Notes: generated by a model from the sequence alone, not told the origin. Positions 1 to 6,414 are shown, counted from the first letter of the stretch. The stretch: DNA of 9,151 nucleotides from JBKHXU01 sp046565865 (GCA_046565865.1 JBKHXU010000029.1:1-9151), one strand, 5' to 3'. Made by a program: numbers and translations.

Positions 1-171
1 CTGCGTGCGCCGCGCGGCGCCAATGGCTTTGGCTACGATCCGCTGTTCTACGTGCCGACGCACGACTGCAGCTCGGCCGAGCTGCCGCCCGAAATCAAGA
101 ACCGATTGAGTCATCGCGGCCAGGCGCTGCGGCGCCTAGTGCACGCCTTGAACGGAATAAAGATCAGCTAG
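1..171 (+). CDS. rdgB: RdgB, dITP/XTP pyrophosphatase (3' end only)
   Basis: This is the C-terminal 56 residues of the Ham1/RdgB family of non-canonical purine NTP pyrophosphatases, cytosolic enzymes that hydrolyse dITP, ITP and XTP to the monophosphate and keep them out of nucleic acids. The window opens inside the gene, in frame 1. The visible part carries the family's C-terminal signature: GANGFGYDPLFYVP near residues 6-19 of the fragment, then SAELPPEIKNRLSHRGQAL, which holds the conserved E-K/N and SHRGQAL substrate-binding elements. The TAG stop is at 169-171. From memory, hemW lies immediately downstream of rdgB in many gammaproteobacteria; here it is 4.4 kb away on the same strand. 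The last bases overlap the 3' end of the opposing toxin remnant. Identification is firm; only the N-terminal part is missing. Confidence 0.95.
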   Translation: MRAPRGANGFGYDPLFYVPTHDCSSAELPPEIKNRLSHRGQALRRLVHALNGIKIS

Positions 172-427
172 CGATACACTTCTTTGCGGTGCGAACGTGC
201 GCGATATCGATAGCGCGGCGTTCATCATCGATGCGATAAACGACACGATAGTCGCCAACGCGAATGCGTCACAAATCAGCCGTCCCGGCCAGCTTCTTTA
301 CACGAGGAGGACGCGGTGTGGTTGCAAGCGTATCGATCGCAACCGCAACACGCCGACGCATTGAGGCGGGAAGAGCTAGAAATTCGCGCTCGGCCGAGCG
401 CGCCAAGACAATCCGGTACTCAGCCAC
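168..427 (-). pseudogene. RelE/ParE-family toxin, broken by a stop and a frameshift
   Basis: Reading the minus strand from a GTG at 427-425 gives VAEYRIVLARSAEREFLALP, followed by a helix and PRPPRVKKLAGTADL, the usual layout of a RelE/ParE mRNA interferase/gyrase-poison fold. An in-frame TGA at 271-269 then interrupts it, where relatives commonly have an aromatic residue (a TGG Trp codon is one base away). The same frame continues as RIRVGDYRVVYRIDDERRAI, the diagnostic core strand of the family. Near 190-194 the frame must shift by one base to read the expected ending HRKEVYR and a TAG at 170-168. Two independent lesions make this a probable pseudogene, although sequencing error cannot be excluded for either. 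The start overlaps the end of the antitoxin gene by 8 bases, as in functional pairs. The restored stop overlaps the rdgB stop on the other strand. Confidence 0.8.
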
Positions 428-617
428 GCCCGCCGCGCTTTACGCGAGCACGACGTTTCACCTGACTCCAGGAAACGCGGGGCTCGTGGCGCCGCCCTTC
501 GGCGATCAAGGCGTCGTATACGTCTTCCCAGATTCGCCCGTATCGTTTGAGGTCGATCAATACGGCCGTCTTCTTGCCCTTTTGATCGGACAGGTACTGG
601 ATGCCGGGCGCCTGCAT
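420..617 (-). CDS. Phd/YefM-like antitoxin, type II TA
   Basis: This 65-residue protein begins MQAPGIQYLSDQKGKKTAVLI and continues through LKRYGRIWEDVYDALIAEGRRHEPRVSWSQVKRR. The pattern of a short beta strand, a D-x-x-G-x-x-T-A-V-L-I segment, an L-x-x-Y helix and a charged C-terminal tail matches small Phd/YefM-like or RelB-like antitoxins that pair with RelE/ParE toxins. The N-terminal half would bind operator DNA and the basic tail would neutralise the toxin. The start is well supported: a GAGGTGA Shine-Dalgarno sequence lies four bases upstream on the minus strand (622-628). It is the first gene of the pair and overlaps the toxin start, implying translational coupling and autoregulation by family analogy. 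The gene looks intact although its partner does not. The exact antitoxin family is inferred from the sequence pattern alone. Confidence 0.72.
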   Translation of the reverse strand: MQAPGIQYLSDQKGKKTAVLIDLKRYGRIWEDVYDALIAEGRRHEPRVSWSQVKRRARVKRGGRG

Positions 618-678
618 AGGCTCACCTCATCGCAATGAAACACGATTCTAGTTTACCCGATCCGCGAAATCTCGCCTG

Positions 679-1584
679 ATGAGCATCGACAACAAACAGC
701 GCGTAAAGGTCGTCACCGCCTTCGCTCTGGTCTACCTCGTTTGGGGCTCGACCTATCTCGCCATTCGCGTCGGCGTGCTGAGCCTGCCGCCGGCGCTCTT
801 CGCCGGCGTGCGCTTTTTGAGCGCGGGGTTGTTGTTGATCGCGTACGCCCGCTTCGCCGGCCAGCGTTGGGCGCGAGGCGCGGGTGAGTGGCGGACCATC
901 ATCGTGGTCGGCGTACTACTTCTGGTCGGGGCCAACGGGCTCGTGGTGTGGGGCGAACAGTGGGTGGCGTCGAATCTCGCGGCGTTGATTGTTGCGACCA
1001 CGGCGCTTTGGATCGCCGGCCTCGGCACACTCGGCCCCCACGGTGAGCGACTCACGCGCGGCGCATTGTGGGGGCTCGGCCTGGGCTTCGCCGGCGTCGT
1101 GTTGCTGTTGCAGCCGGCGGAGGGTTTCGTCGCGGAACAACTTTATGGCCAGCTCGCCATTCTCGTTGCGTCGTTCTCCTGGGCCGCGGGCTCGATCTAC
1201 GCCAAGCGCCGCCGGCCGACGACGGCGCCGATCATGTCCGCCGGACTGCAATCGCTCGTCGCCGGCGTGATCCTGTGTACGCTCGGCATCGCGCTCGGCG
1301 AGGCCGAGCGCTGGCGCTGGTCGCTTGAAGGCGTCACCGCGCTCGCTTACCTGATCGTGTTCGGTTCGTGCGTCGCGTACGCGGCGTACGTGTGGTTGCT
1401 GCACACGGTGACACCGGCGGCACTCGGCACGTATGCGTATGTGAACCCGGTCGTCGCGGTGATACTCGGCGCGTGGCTGCTCGATGAACGTCTAGAGCCG
1501 ATGCAATTCCTCGGCATGGCGATCGTGCTCGTCGGCGTGGTGCTGGTCACGACGAACCGCGCGCGACCGGCGCCGGCCGGCTGA
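679..1584 (+). CDS. yedA: EamA-family (YedA-like) drug/metabolite exporter
   Basis: A 301-residue integral inner-membrane protein of the drug/metabolite transporter superfamily with about ten hydrophobic helices in two EamA repeats, roughly residues 10-145 and 155-293. The start of repeat one, VYLVWGSTYLAIRVGV followed by PPALFAGVRFLSAG, closely resembles E. coli YedA as I remember it. Repeat two ends with the conserved YAYVNPVVAVILGAWLLDE stretch. Length is normal for the family (about 290-310). The substrate is unknown; relatives export amino acids or other metabolites. There is no convincing Shine-Dalgarno sequence before the ATG at 679, but no better start exists nearby. The gene diverges from the antitoxin across 61 bases, and its 3' end overlaps the convergent Ada-like gene by 38 bases. 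The YedA assignment is by resemblance, not proven orthology. Confidence 0.88.
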   Translation: MSIDNKQRVKVVTAFALVYLVWGSTYLAIRVGVLSLPPALFAGVRFLSAGLLLIAYARFAGQRWARGAGEWRTIIVVGVLLLVGANGLVVWGEQWVASNLAALIVATTALWIAGLGTLGPHGERLTRGALWGLGLGFAGVVLLLQPAEGFVAEQLYGQLAILVASFSWAAGSIYAKRRRPTTAPIMSAGLQSLVAGVILCTLGIALGEAERWRWSLEGVTALAYLIVFGSCVAYAAYVWLLHTVTPAALGTYAYVNPVVAVILGAWLLDERLEPMQFLGMAIVLVGVVLVTTNRARPAPAG

Positions 1585-2422
1585 GCGCATCGCCCGGCTC
1601 GGAATCTCGGCGCGCCGCCTCCCAGGCGAGCAGCGCGCTCTTGCGCGCGCTGCCCCAACGGTAATTACCGAGCACACCGGTGTCACGAATGACGCGATGA
1701 CACGGGATCAACAACGCCACCGGATTCTGGCCCACGGCCGTACCCACAGCGCGCGCCGCACGCGGCGCATCGATGCGCTGCGCGAGCGCACCGTAGGAAA
1801 TCAGCGCGCCGGAGGGAATCGTCAGCAATGCCTCCCACACCTTGATCTGAAAATTGCTGCCGCGCACATGCAGCGCGATTGCGTCGTGCCGCTCGCCGAA
1901 CAACACGCGCGCGACATGGCGCGTCGCGCGCGCCGACTCGCGCAGCACGGCGCCGGGCCACTCCGCTGCCAATTCGGCCAACACCGGCTCGCGTGCGCCG
2001 GCGACAAAACGCAGCGCGCACACGCCGCGCGCGGTGGCGGCGATCAGGCACTCACCGAACGGGCTCGCGTGAAGACCGTAGCGAATCGTGAGTCCGGCGC
2101 CGCCGTGCTTCCATTCGCCTGGGCTCGCGGCGTGCAGTGTGACCATGACGTCGTGCAATCGCCCACTGCTGGAGAGTCCTGCACCGTCCGTGACATCGAG
2201 CACGCTTGCCGCTTCGCGCAGCCGGCGTTTCGCCTCCTCGGCGGTCAGATACTGGAGAAAACGCTTGGGGCTGACACCGGCCCAGCGCCGAAACAAACGC
2301 TGGAAGTGATAGTCGCTGAGCTTCACGTGCGCCGCGACCTCGGCGAGCGAAGGCTGCGCGCGATGGTTGGCATGCAGGAAATGGATTGCGCGTTCGATGC
2401 GCTGGTAGTCGTGGGCGCTCAT
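1547..2422 (-). CDS. Ada-like AraC regulator / O6-alkylguanine-DNA alkyltransferase fusion
   Basis: A 291-residue fusion. Residues about 5-100 form an AraC-type DNA-binding domain with two helix-turn-helix units (SLAEVAAHVKLSDYHFQRLFRRWAGVSPKRF is the first). Residues about 110-275 form an alkylguanine-DNA alkyltransferase with the active-site motif LLIPCHRVIRDTG. Cys231 is the expected acceptor that irreversibly takes the alkyl group from O6-alkylguanine or O4-alkylthymine. The helix motif RAARAVGTAVGQNP and the YRWGSARKSALL end also match Ada. Compared with E. coli Ada, the N-terminal zinc domain that senses methylphosphotriesters is absent, so activation by that route is not expected. I prefer the ATG at 2422, which has AGGA eight bases upstream and starts right before the conserved MSAHDYQRIERAI; an in-frame ATG at 2458 would add 12 atypical residues. 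It is downstream of the GlxA-type gene on the same strand. Confidence 0.92.
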   Translation of the reverse strand: MSAHDYQRIERAIHFLHANHRAQPSLAEVAAHVKLSDYHFQRLFRRWAGVSPKRFLQYLTAEEAKRRLREAASVLDVTDGAGLSSSGRLHDVMVTLHAASPGEWKHGGAGLTIRYGLHASPFGECLIAATARGVCALRFVAGAREPVLAELAAEWPGAVLRESARATRHVARVLFGERHDAIALHVRGSNFQIKVWEALLTIPSGALISYGALAQRIDAPRAARAVGTAVGQNPVALLIPCHRVIRDTGVLGNYRWGSARKSALLAWEAARRDSEPGDALSRPAPVARGSS

Positions 2423-2481
2423 GCCGGCCATCCTACGAGCGCGGCGCGATGGCGCCAACCCGGTTCTTGCTACTTCGGCAT

Positions 2482-2570
2482 GTCATTGCGAGCGCATGCG
2501 AAGCAATCTCTGTAACGAAGCGCCTGCTCGTTAGGAGATTGCTTCGTCGCCGACAGCTCCTCGCAATGAC
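2482..2570. repeat. Palindromic hairpin repeat (REP/MITE-like)
   Basis: An 89-bp imperfect inverted repeat in the gap between the GlxA-type gene and the Ada-like gene. The outer arms are GTCATTGCGAG (2482-2492) and CTCGCAATGAC (2560-2570). The inner arms are GAAGCAATCTC (2500-2510) and GAGATTGCTTC (2535-2545). A further short stem, TAACGA against TCGTTA, lies in the loop. All arms are exact complements, separated by an asymmetric internal bulge. From memory, the ATTGCGAG...GAAGCAATCTC pattern is a dispersed repeat seen in many unrelated bacterial genomes; it has no coding capacity. It could fold as RNA at the 3' end of the GlxA-type transcript and limit read-through into the Ada-like gene. 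The repeat identity is a recollection; the palindrome is directly visible. Confidence 0.82.
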
Positions 2571-2614
2571 AGGGCCTTGATTTGCTCGGTGCGCTTAAGG
2601 CGAAAGCGTGGCTG

Positions 2615-3607
2615 TTACCCCGCTTTTCCGCCAAACCGCCGCCGGTACTCGCGCGGCGAGAGGTTGGTGGCGCGCTTGAACAGACGACGGAACGCGCTCT
2701 CGTCGTGGTAGCCGATGCGCTCCAAGATCTGCGTCAAGCGATAGTTGGTGTTGGCGAGCAGCGCCTTGCCGGTTTCGAGACGCAGCTTCTGTAAGTATGC
2801 GAGCGGCCCCTCGCCCGTGTGCGCCTTGAAGCGGCGCATCAGCGTGCGCGCGCTCACCGCCGCGTGTGAGGCCATGTCCTGCACCCGGATCCCGCGCGCG
2901 AGGTTGGCGCGCATCCAGCGCTCGACCTTGGTGACGAGCGGGTCGTGCGCCTGCATGTGATGCGGGATCAGCGCCGGCGCCTGCGGGCCGCGGCGGTTGT
3001 CGAGCACGATGAAGCGCGCACAAGCGCGCGCGAGCTCGCGCCCGGCAAGCGCTTCGATCAGGAACAGGCTGAGATCGATGTAGCCAAAGGCGCCGCCCGC
3101 GGTCGCGATACGCGGCGCGGTGACGAGCGTCGCCGCACGATCGAGATGCACGGTCGGGTAGCGCTGCTCGAACAACTCGGCGAACCAACTGGTGGTTGCG
3201 GCGTCGTGACCGTCGAGCAACCCGGCCTGCGCGACCAGGAACGTGCCGCTACAACTCGCCGCGAGCCAGGCGCCGGCGTCGTGCTGCGCACGCAACCAGT
3301 GGCTCAGCGGCGCCAGCCGCTCGACGGTGCCGAGCAGCGCCGTGGGCTCGATCAGACTGATACCGGGGACAAGGATCGCTTGCGCCGGCGTGGCGTCGGC
3401 AAGCGCGTAGTCCGGTGTAAGTGTCACGCCGCTCGCGGCGCGCGCCGGTCGGCCGTCGGGGGTCAGGATTTGCACGGCGAACGTCGCCGGCGCATCCGGC
3501 TGCAACCGCGGCGCGATCGCGTTCGCGGCATGCAACAAATCCAGCGCACCGATCACACCCGAGGCGAGGCAGTCGTCGAACGCGATCAGCGAGATGCGAA
3601 ATGGCAT
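2615..3607 (-). CDS. GlxA-family transcriptional regulator (DJ-1/PfpI domain + AraC HTH)
   Basis: A 330-residue regulator. Residues about 3-180 form a DJ-1/PfpI-like (class I glutamine amidotransferase fold) domain, with the nucleophile-elbow region AASCSGTFLVAQAGLLDG carrying Cys119 and then ATTSWF. Residues about 225-325 form an AraC DNA-binding domain with helix-turn-helix units at IRVQDMASHAAVSARTLMRRF and LTQILERIGYHDESAFRRLF. Members of this family regulate catabolic or carnitine, arginine and related small-molecule genes; the ligand here is unknown. I place the start at the ATG at 3607 because MPFRISLIAFDDCLASGVIGALDLL is the typical beginning of the fold. The frame stays open upstream to 3928, but that part runs antisense to the hydrolase gene and looks non-coding. 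No clear Shine-Dalgarno sequence is visible. The gene diverges from the alpha/beta hydrolase across about 150 bases, so it may control that gene as well as itself. Confidence 0.9.
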   Translation of the reverse strand: MPFRISLIAFDDCLASGVIGALDLLHAANAIAPRLQPDAPATFAVQILTPDGRPARAASGVTLTPDYALADATPAQAILVPGISLIEPTALLGTVERLAPLSHWLRAQHDAGAWLAASCSGTFLVAQAGLLDGHDAATTSWFAELFEQRYPTVHLDRAATLVTAPRIATAGGAFGYIDLSLFLIEALAGRELARACARFIVLDNRRGPQAPALIPHHMQAHDPLVTKVERWMRANLARGIRVQDMASHAAVSARTLMRRFKAHTGEGPLAYLQKLRLETGKALLANTNYRLTQILERIGYHDESAFRRLFKRATNLSPREYRRRFGGKAG

Positions 3608-3758
3608 GGCACAGGCAACATGGTAATTGGCGAAACCGGCCCTCGGATTCGAGCGCGTGTCGCGCACAATGCGGCGCGTGCCGCCATTAAACGCCAAAAC
3701 ACCGGAAAAACAACCGGGCCGAATCCGCCAAACGCCGCGACGAAAACTGCCGGCAACG

Positions 3759-4577
3759 ATGCGGGCGCTGCGCGCCGGCATGAGCGCGCTCAGCACAATC
3801 TGCCCGCCGGCCGCGGCGCGGCTTGCGCACCATTTATGGTATCGCCCGCAACGGCTCAAGCTCGCGGCGCGCGAGTTTGGGGTCCTGACGGAGGCGAAGT
3901 GTCGTCCCCATACCGTCGGCGCGCACACACTCTCGGTCTATGAATGGGGCGTGGGGCCGACGGTACTGTTGGTACACGGCTGGTCGGGGCGCACGGCCCA
4001 GTTCAGCGAGTTCGTGCCATCGCTTACGCGCGCGGGCTTGCGCGTGATCGGGTTCGACGCACCGGCGCATGGGCGCAGCAGCGGGAACGCGACCAGCCTG
4101 CCCGAGATCAGCGCGACGATCCGCGCGTTGAGCGACGTTTATGGCCCGCTGCATGCCATCGTCGCTCATTCTTTCGGTGTAGCGTGCACGCTGCACGCGC
4201 TGCATCAGGGCTTGCGTGTAAAGCGCGTCGTCGGTATCAGCCCGCCGGCAACGATCGAACATTTGTTCCGGGTATTTTCCGAGCGCCTGGGATTGCGCGC
4301 GGCGGCACAGGCCGGGGCGCGACGTTTGTTCGAGGCACGCTTCGGCGCGGATGTCTGGACCGCGTTCGCGCCGATCGAGCTTGCGCCGCGCGTCGCGGCG
4401 CCGGCGCTGATCGTGCACGATCGCGGCGATCGCGAGGTCCCTTGGCGCGATGGCGCGGCGCTGGCTGAGGCGTGGCCGGGTGCTGTATTCAAGCTCACCG
4501 ACGGACTGGGACACCGGCGATTACTGAGCGATCCCGATGTAATCGAAGCGGCGCTGACATTCCTGCAAAACCGATAG
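3759..4577 (+). CDS. Alpha/beta-fold hydrolase
   Basis: A 272-residue cytosolic alpha/beta hydrolase. Visible elements, numbered from the ATG at 3759: oxyanion-hole loop LLVHGWSGR (about 70-78), GFDAPAHGRSSG (98-109), nucleophile elbow AHSFG with Ser138, acid DRGDREVPW with Asp224, and GLGHRRLL with His252. The full catalytic triad is therefore present, with Ala replacing the first Gly of the usual GxSxG. Length is normal for the family. The substrate cannot be read from the sequence; esterase or thioesterase activity is a guess. The frame is open from 3627, but the upstream 44 residues are basic and low-complexity. I chose MRALRAGMSALSTICPP because it begins a plausible helical N-terminus; an ATG at 3780 is an alternative, and none has a clear Shine-Dalgarno sequence. 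It is divergent from the GlxA-type regulator and ends 30 bases before hemW. Confidence 0.85.
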   Translation: MRALRAGMSALSTICPPAAARLAHHLWYRPQRLKLAAREFGVLTEAKCRPHTVGAHTLSVYEWGVGPTVLLVHGWSGRTAQFSEFVPSLTRAGLRVIGFDAPAHGRSSGNATSLPEISATIRALSDVYGPLHAIVAHSFGVACTLHALHQGLRVKRVVGISPPATIEHLFRVFSERLGLRAAAQAGARRLFEARFGADVWTAFAPIELAPRVAAPALIVHDRGDREVPWRDGAALAEAWPGAVFKLTDGLGHRRLLSDPDVIEAALTFLQNR

Positions 4578-4592
4578 CGCGCCGCGTAGCGC

Positions 4593-4598
4593 TACAAT
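4593..4598 (+). promoter_or_regulatory. Candidate hemW -10 box (TACAAT)
   Basis: TACAAT matches the sigma-70 -10 consensus at five of six positions and lies nine bases before the hemW ATG at 4608. A start site about seven bases downstream would fall near 4605, giving a leader of two or three bases. No Shine-Dalgarno sequence precedes the ATG, which fits a leaderless message. A -35 box at the right spacing (about 4570-4575) is poor, so this is only a candidate. Confidence 0.4.
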
Positions 4599-4607
4599 AC
4601 GGCACAC

Positions 4608-5771
4608 ATGCTCGATCCCGCCATCATTCCGTTGTCGCTGTACGTGCACCTGCCGTGGTGTGTGCGCAAATGCCCGTACTGCGATTTCAACTCGCACGAG
4701 CTGCGCGGCACGCTCGATGAGGCAGCGTACATCGACGCGCTCGTGCGCGATCTCGCCCACGACGCGCGCGATATCGGCGGCCGCGAGGTGCAGACGATTT
4801 TTTTTGGCGGCGGCACGCCGAGTTTGTTCGCGCCCGAAAGCATTGCGCGGCTGCTGGCCAAGGTACGCGAGACCGTCAATGTGGCGGCCGACGCCGAGAT
4901 CACGCTCGAAGCCAATCCGGGCACGGTCGATGTCGCGCGCTTTCGCGGTTATCGTGACGCGGGCGTAAATCGACTGTCGATCGGTATTCAAAGTTTCGAT
5001 CCGGCGAAGCTCGCGGCGCTCGGCCGCATCCATGGGCGTGACGAGGCGCTGAACGCCGCCGCCGCCGCACGCGCCGCGGGCTTCGACAATTTCAACCTCG
5101 ATCTCATGTACGGCCTGCCCGATCAGACCGTCGATGCCGCCGTCAACGATCTCGACACGGCGCTGGCGCAAGCGCCGACGCACCTGTCCGTGTATCAACT
5201 CACGCTCGAACCGAACACCGCGTTCTACGCCAAGCCCCCGGCGCTGCCCGACGACGACACGCAATGGGCGATGCAGGAGGCGCTGCAAGCGCGCCTGCGC
5301 GCGCACGGTTACGTGCAGTACGAGGTATCGGCGTACGCGCGGCCGGGTTTTCAGTGTCGGCACAATTTCAACTATTGGGCGTTCGGCGACTACCTCGGCA
5401 TCGGCGCCGGTGCGCATGCGAAGCTGACCGGCGCGAGCGACGTTCGGCGCGCCCAAAAACCGAGGCACCCACGCGCCTACCTCGCGGGCGATCGCGACGC
5501 CATCGAGCGGCGCACGTTGACCGAGCCGGAACGAGTGTTCGAATTCCTTTTGAACGCGATGCGCCTGACCGAAGGTGTTCCCGCCCGCGTGTTCGTCGAG
5601 CGCACGGGGCTCACGCTGGCGCGACTCGATCCGAAGCTCGCGACGGCGCAGAACCGCGGACTGATCGCCGCATCGAGCGGCGATCGCATTGCCCCGACTT
5701 CGCTGGGCCAGCGATACCTGAACGACTTGCTGTTGCTGTTTTTGCCGAATACACCCGACACCGCCGCGTAA
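4608..5771 (+). CDS. hemW: HemW, radical-SAM heme chaperone
   Basis: A 387-residue radical S-adenosylmethionine protein of the HemN/HemW group, normal in length. The N-terminal YVHLPWCVRKCPYCDFNSH holds the CxxxCxxC cluster motif at Cys18, Cys22 and Cys25 for the [4Fe-4S] centre, followed by GGGTPS (67-72) for SAM binding. LEANPG, NRLSIGIQSFD and NFNLDLMYGLPDQT are conserved core strands, and a HemN C-terminal domain runs from about 300 with LTEPERVFEFLLNAMRL and LNDLLLLFL. HemW binds heme and delivers it to acceptor proteins; it was formerly annotated as an oxygen-independent coproporphyrinogen III oxidase. HemN proper has a longer N-terminus and a fourth nearby Cys (CxxxCxxCxC); here Phe27 occupies that position, which supports HemW. 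The usual upstream neighbour rdgB is 4.4 kb away. The gene starts at an ATG without a Shine-Dalgarno sequence, close behind a -10 box. Confidence 0.95.
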   Translation: MLDPAIIPLSLYVHLPWCVRKCPYCDFNSHELRGTLDEAAYIDALVRDLAHDARDIGGREVQTIFFGGGTPSLFAPESIARLLAKVRETVNVAADAEITLEANPGTVDVARFRGYRDAGVNRLSIGIQSFDPAKLAALGRIHGRDEALNAAAAARAAGFDNFNLDLMYGLPDQTVDAAVNDLDTALAQAPTHLSVYQLTLEPNTAFYAKPPALPDDDTQWAMQEALQARLRAHGYVQYEVSAYARPGFQCRHNFNYWAFGDYLGIGAGAHAKLTGASDVRRAQKPRHPRAYLAGDRDAIERRTLTEPERVFEFLLNAMRLTEGVPARVFVERTGLTLARLDPKLATAQNRGLIAASSGDRIAPTSLGQRYLNDLLLLFLPNTPDTAA

Positions 5772-5837
5772 ATCCCTCGATTGGTTTTTGCGCCACTCCT
5801 TGATAGCGTACGCGCCACATGTAACAGGAGCATCGTC

Positions 5838-6356
5838 ATGAAGCGGAAACAACTGTGGTGCGCTGCCGCCGTGCTCGTGATGGCGGCTTCTCCCCTGTCG
5901 AGCCATGCGCAAAACTTTAGCCCGTGGTACCTGGGCCTTAAGGCCGGCTGGATGGACGCGGACGCATCGAACTTCGATGAAGCCACCAACCTCGGGCTGT
6001 ACGGTGGTTACACCCTGCATGACGACGCGTCCGGGCGGTTCGCCTTGGAGGGCGAATACACGCGCACCATTTCCGATGGCGACATTCCGGGCGGCGGCTG
6101 GGACATCGAGACACTCGCGGTCTACGGCGCATATCGCACGGCCGGTCCTTGGTTTCTGAAGATCAAGGCCGGGTACCTCGACGAAGATATCAGCGTCAGC
6201 GCCGGCGGAAGCAGCATCGCCGGCTCCGACTCCGGATTTTCGTTCGGCGCCGGCGGCGGCGTGCGCCTGAGTAACAAAGCGGCGTTCGAGCTGGAATACA
6301 CGGTCATCGAGGAAGACGTCAATTTCTTCAGCATCGGCTACCTCACCCACTTCTGA
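5838..6356 (+). CDS. Small outer-membrane beta-barrel protein
   Basis: A 172-residue exported protein. The start at 5838 has a CAGGAG Shine-Dalgarno sequence seven bases upstream. It begins MKRKQLWCAAAVLVMAASPLSSHAQ, a typical Sec signal peptide with likely cleavage after Ala24. The mature part shows alternating amphipathic strands (WYLGLKAGWMDAD, LGLYGGYTL, FALEGEYTRTI, IETLAVYGAYRT, WFLKIKAGYLDED, FSFGAGGGVRLS, AAFELEYTVIEEDVNFFSIGYLTHF) and ends in Phe, the BAM-recognition signature of outer-membrane barrels. It most resembles eight-stranded OmpA/OmpW/OmpX-like porin-fold proteins (porin family, outer_membrane beta-barrel domain). The precise role is unknown. It follows hemW by 66 bases. 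The frame is open back to 5781, but that segment is not needed. The GC-rich gap after its stop merges into the next gene's 5' region. Confidence 0.87.
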   Translation: MKRKQLWCAAAVLVMAASPLSSHAQNFSPWYLGLKAGWMDADASNFDEATNLGLYGGYTLHDDASGRFALEGEYTRTISDGDIPGGGWDIETLAVYGAYRTAGPWFLKIKAGYLDEDISVSAGGSSIAGSDSGFSFGAGGGVRLSNKAAFELEYTVIEEDVNFFSIGYLTHF

Positions 6357-6358
6357 TC

Positions 6359-6390
6359 CCGCCGGCCACGGCGAACGGCGGCGCCGGCGG
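6359..6390. other. GC-rich inverted repeat after the OMP stop
   Basis: CCGCCGGC (6359-6366) is an exact complement of GCCGGCGG (6383-6390), with a 16-base loop. It starts three bases after the outer-membrane gene's stop and lies in the probable 5' coding part of the TlpA-like gene. There is no T-run, so it is not a standard intrinsic terminator. It may be only a by-product of GC-rich codons such as the run of Arg codons here. Confidence 0.3.
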
Positions 6391-6414
6391 CGACCGACGC
6401 TGCTGGCGCTGCTG

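Noticed and set aside
264..638. A 124-codon plus-strand open frame over the TA locus
   Set aside because: The minus strand shows an antitoxin with a strong ribosome site and a recognisable toxin remnant; the plus frame resembles no family.
1697..2515. A 272-codon plus-strand open frame antisense to the Ada-like gene
   Set aside because: It is the complement of conserved Ada/AraC codons, with no protein family features.
2482..2570. Reading the hairpin as an intrinsic terminator or a CRISPR repeat
   Set aside because: There is no T-run after the stem, the arms are long with a bulge, and only one unit occurs, without spacers.
3608..3928. N-terminal extension of the GlxA-type frame upstream of 3607
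   Set aside because: It runs antisense through the hydrolase 5' region, has no conserved pattern, and the family's fold starts at MPFRISL.
2945..3943. A 332-codon plus-strand open frame antisense to the GlxA-type regulator
   Set aside because: The minus strand encodes a complete GlxA-family protein; the plus-strand frame has no domain and is highly charged and low in hydrophobic residues.
6359..6390. GC-rich stem after the outer-membrane gene as a terminator
   Set aside because: There is no downstream T-run, and the bases fall in a probable Arg-rich coding stretch of the next gene.
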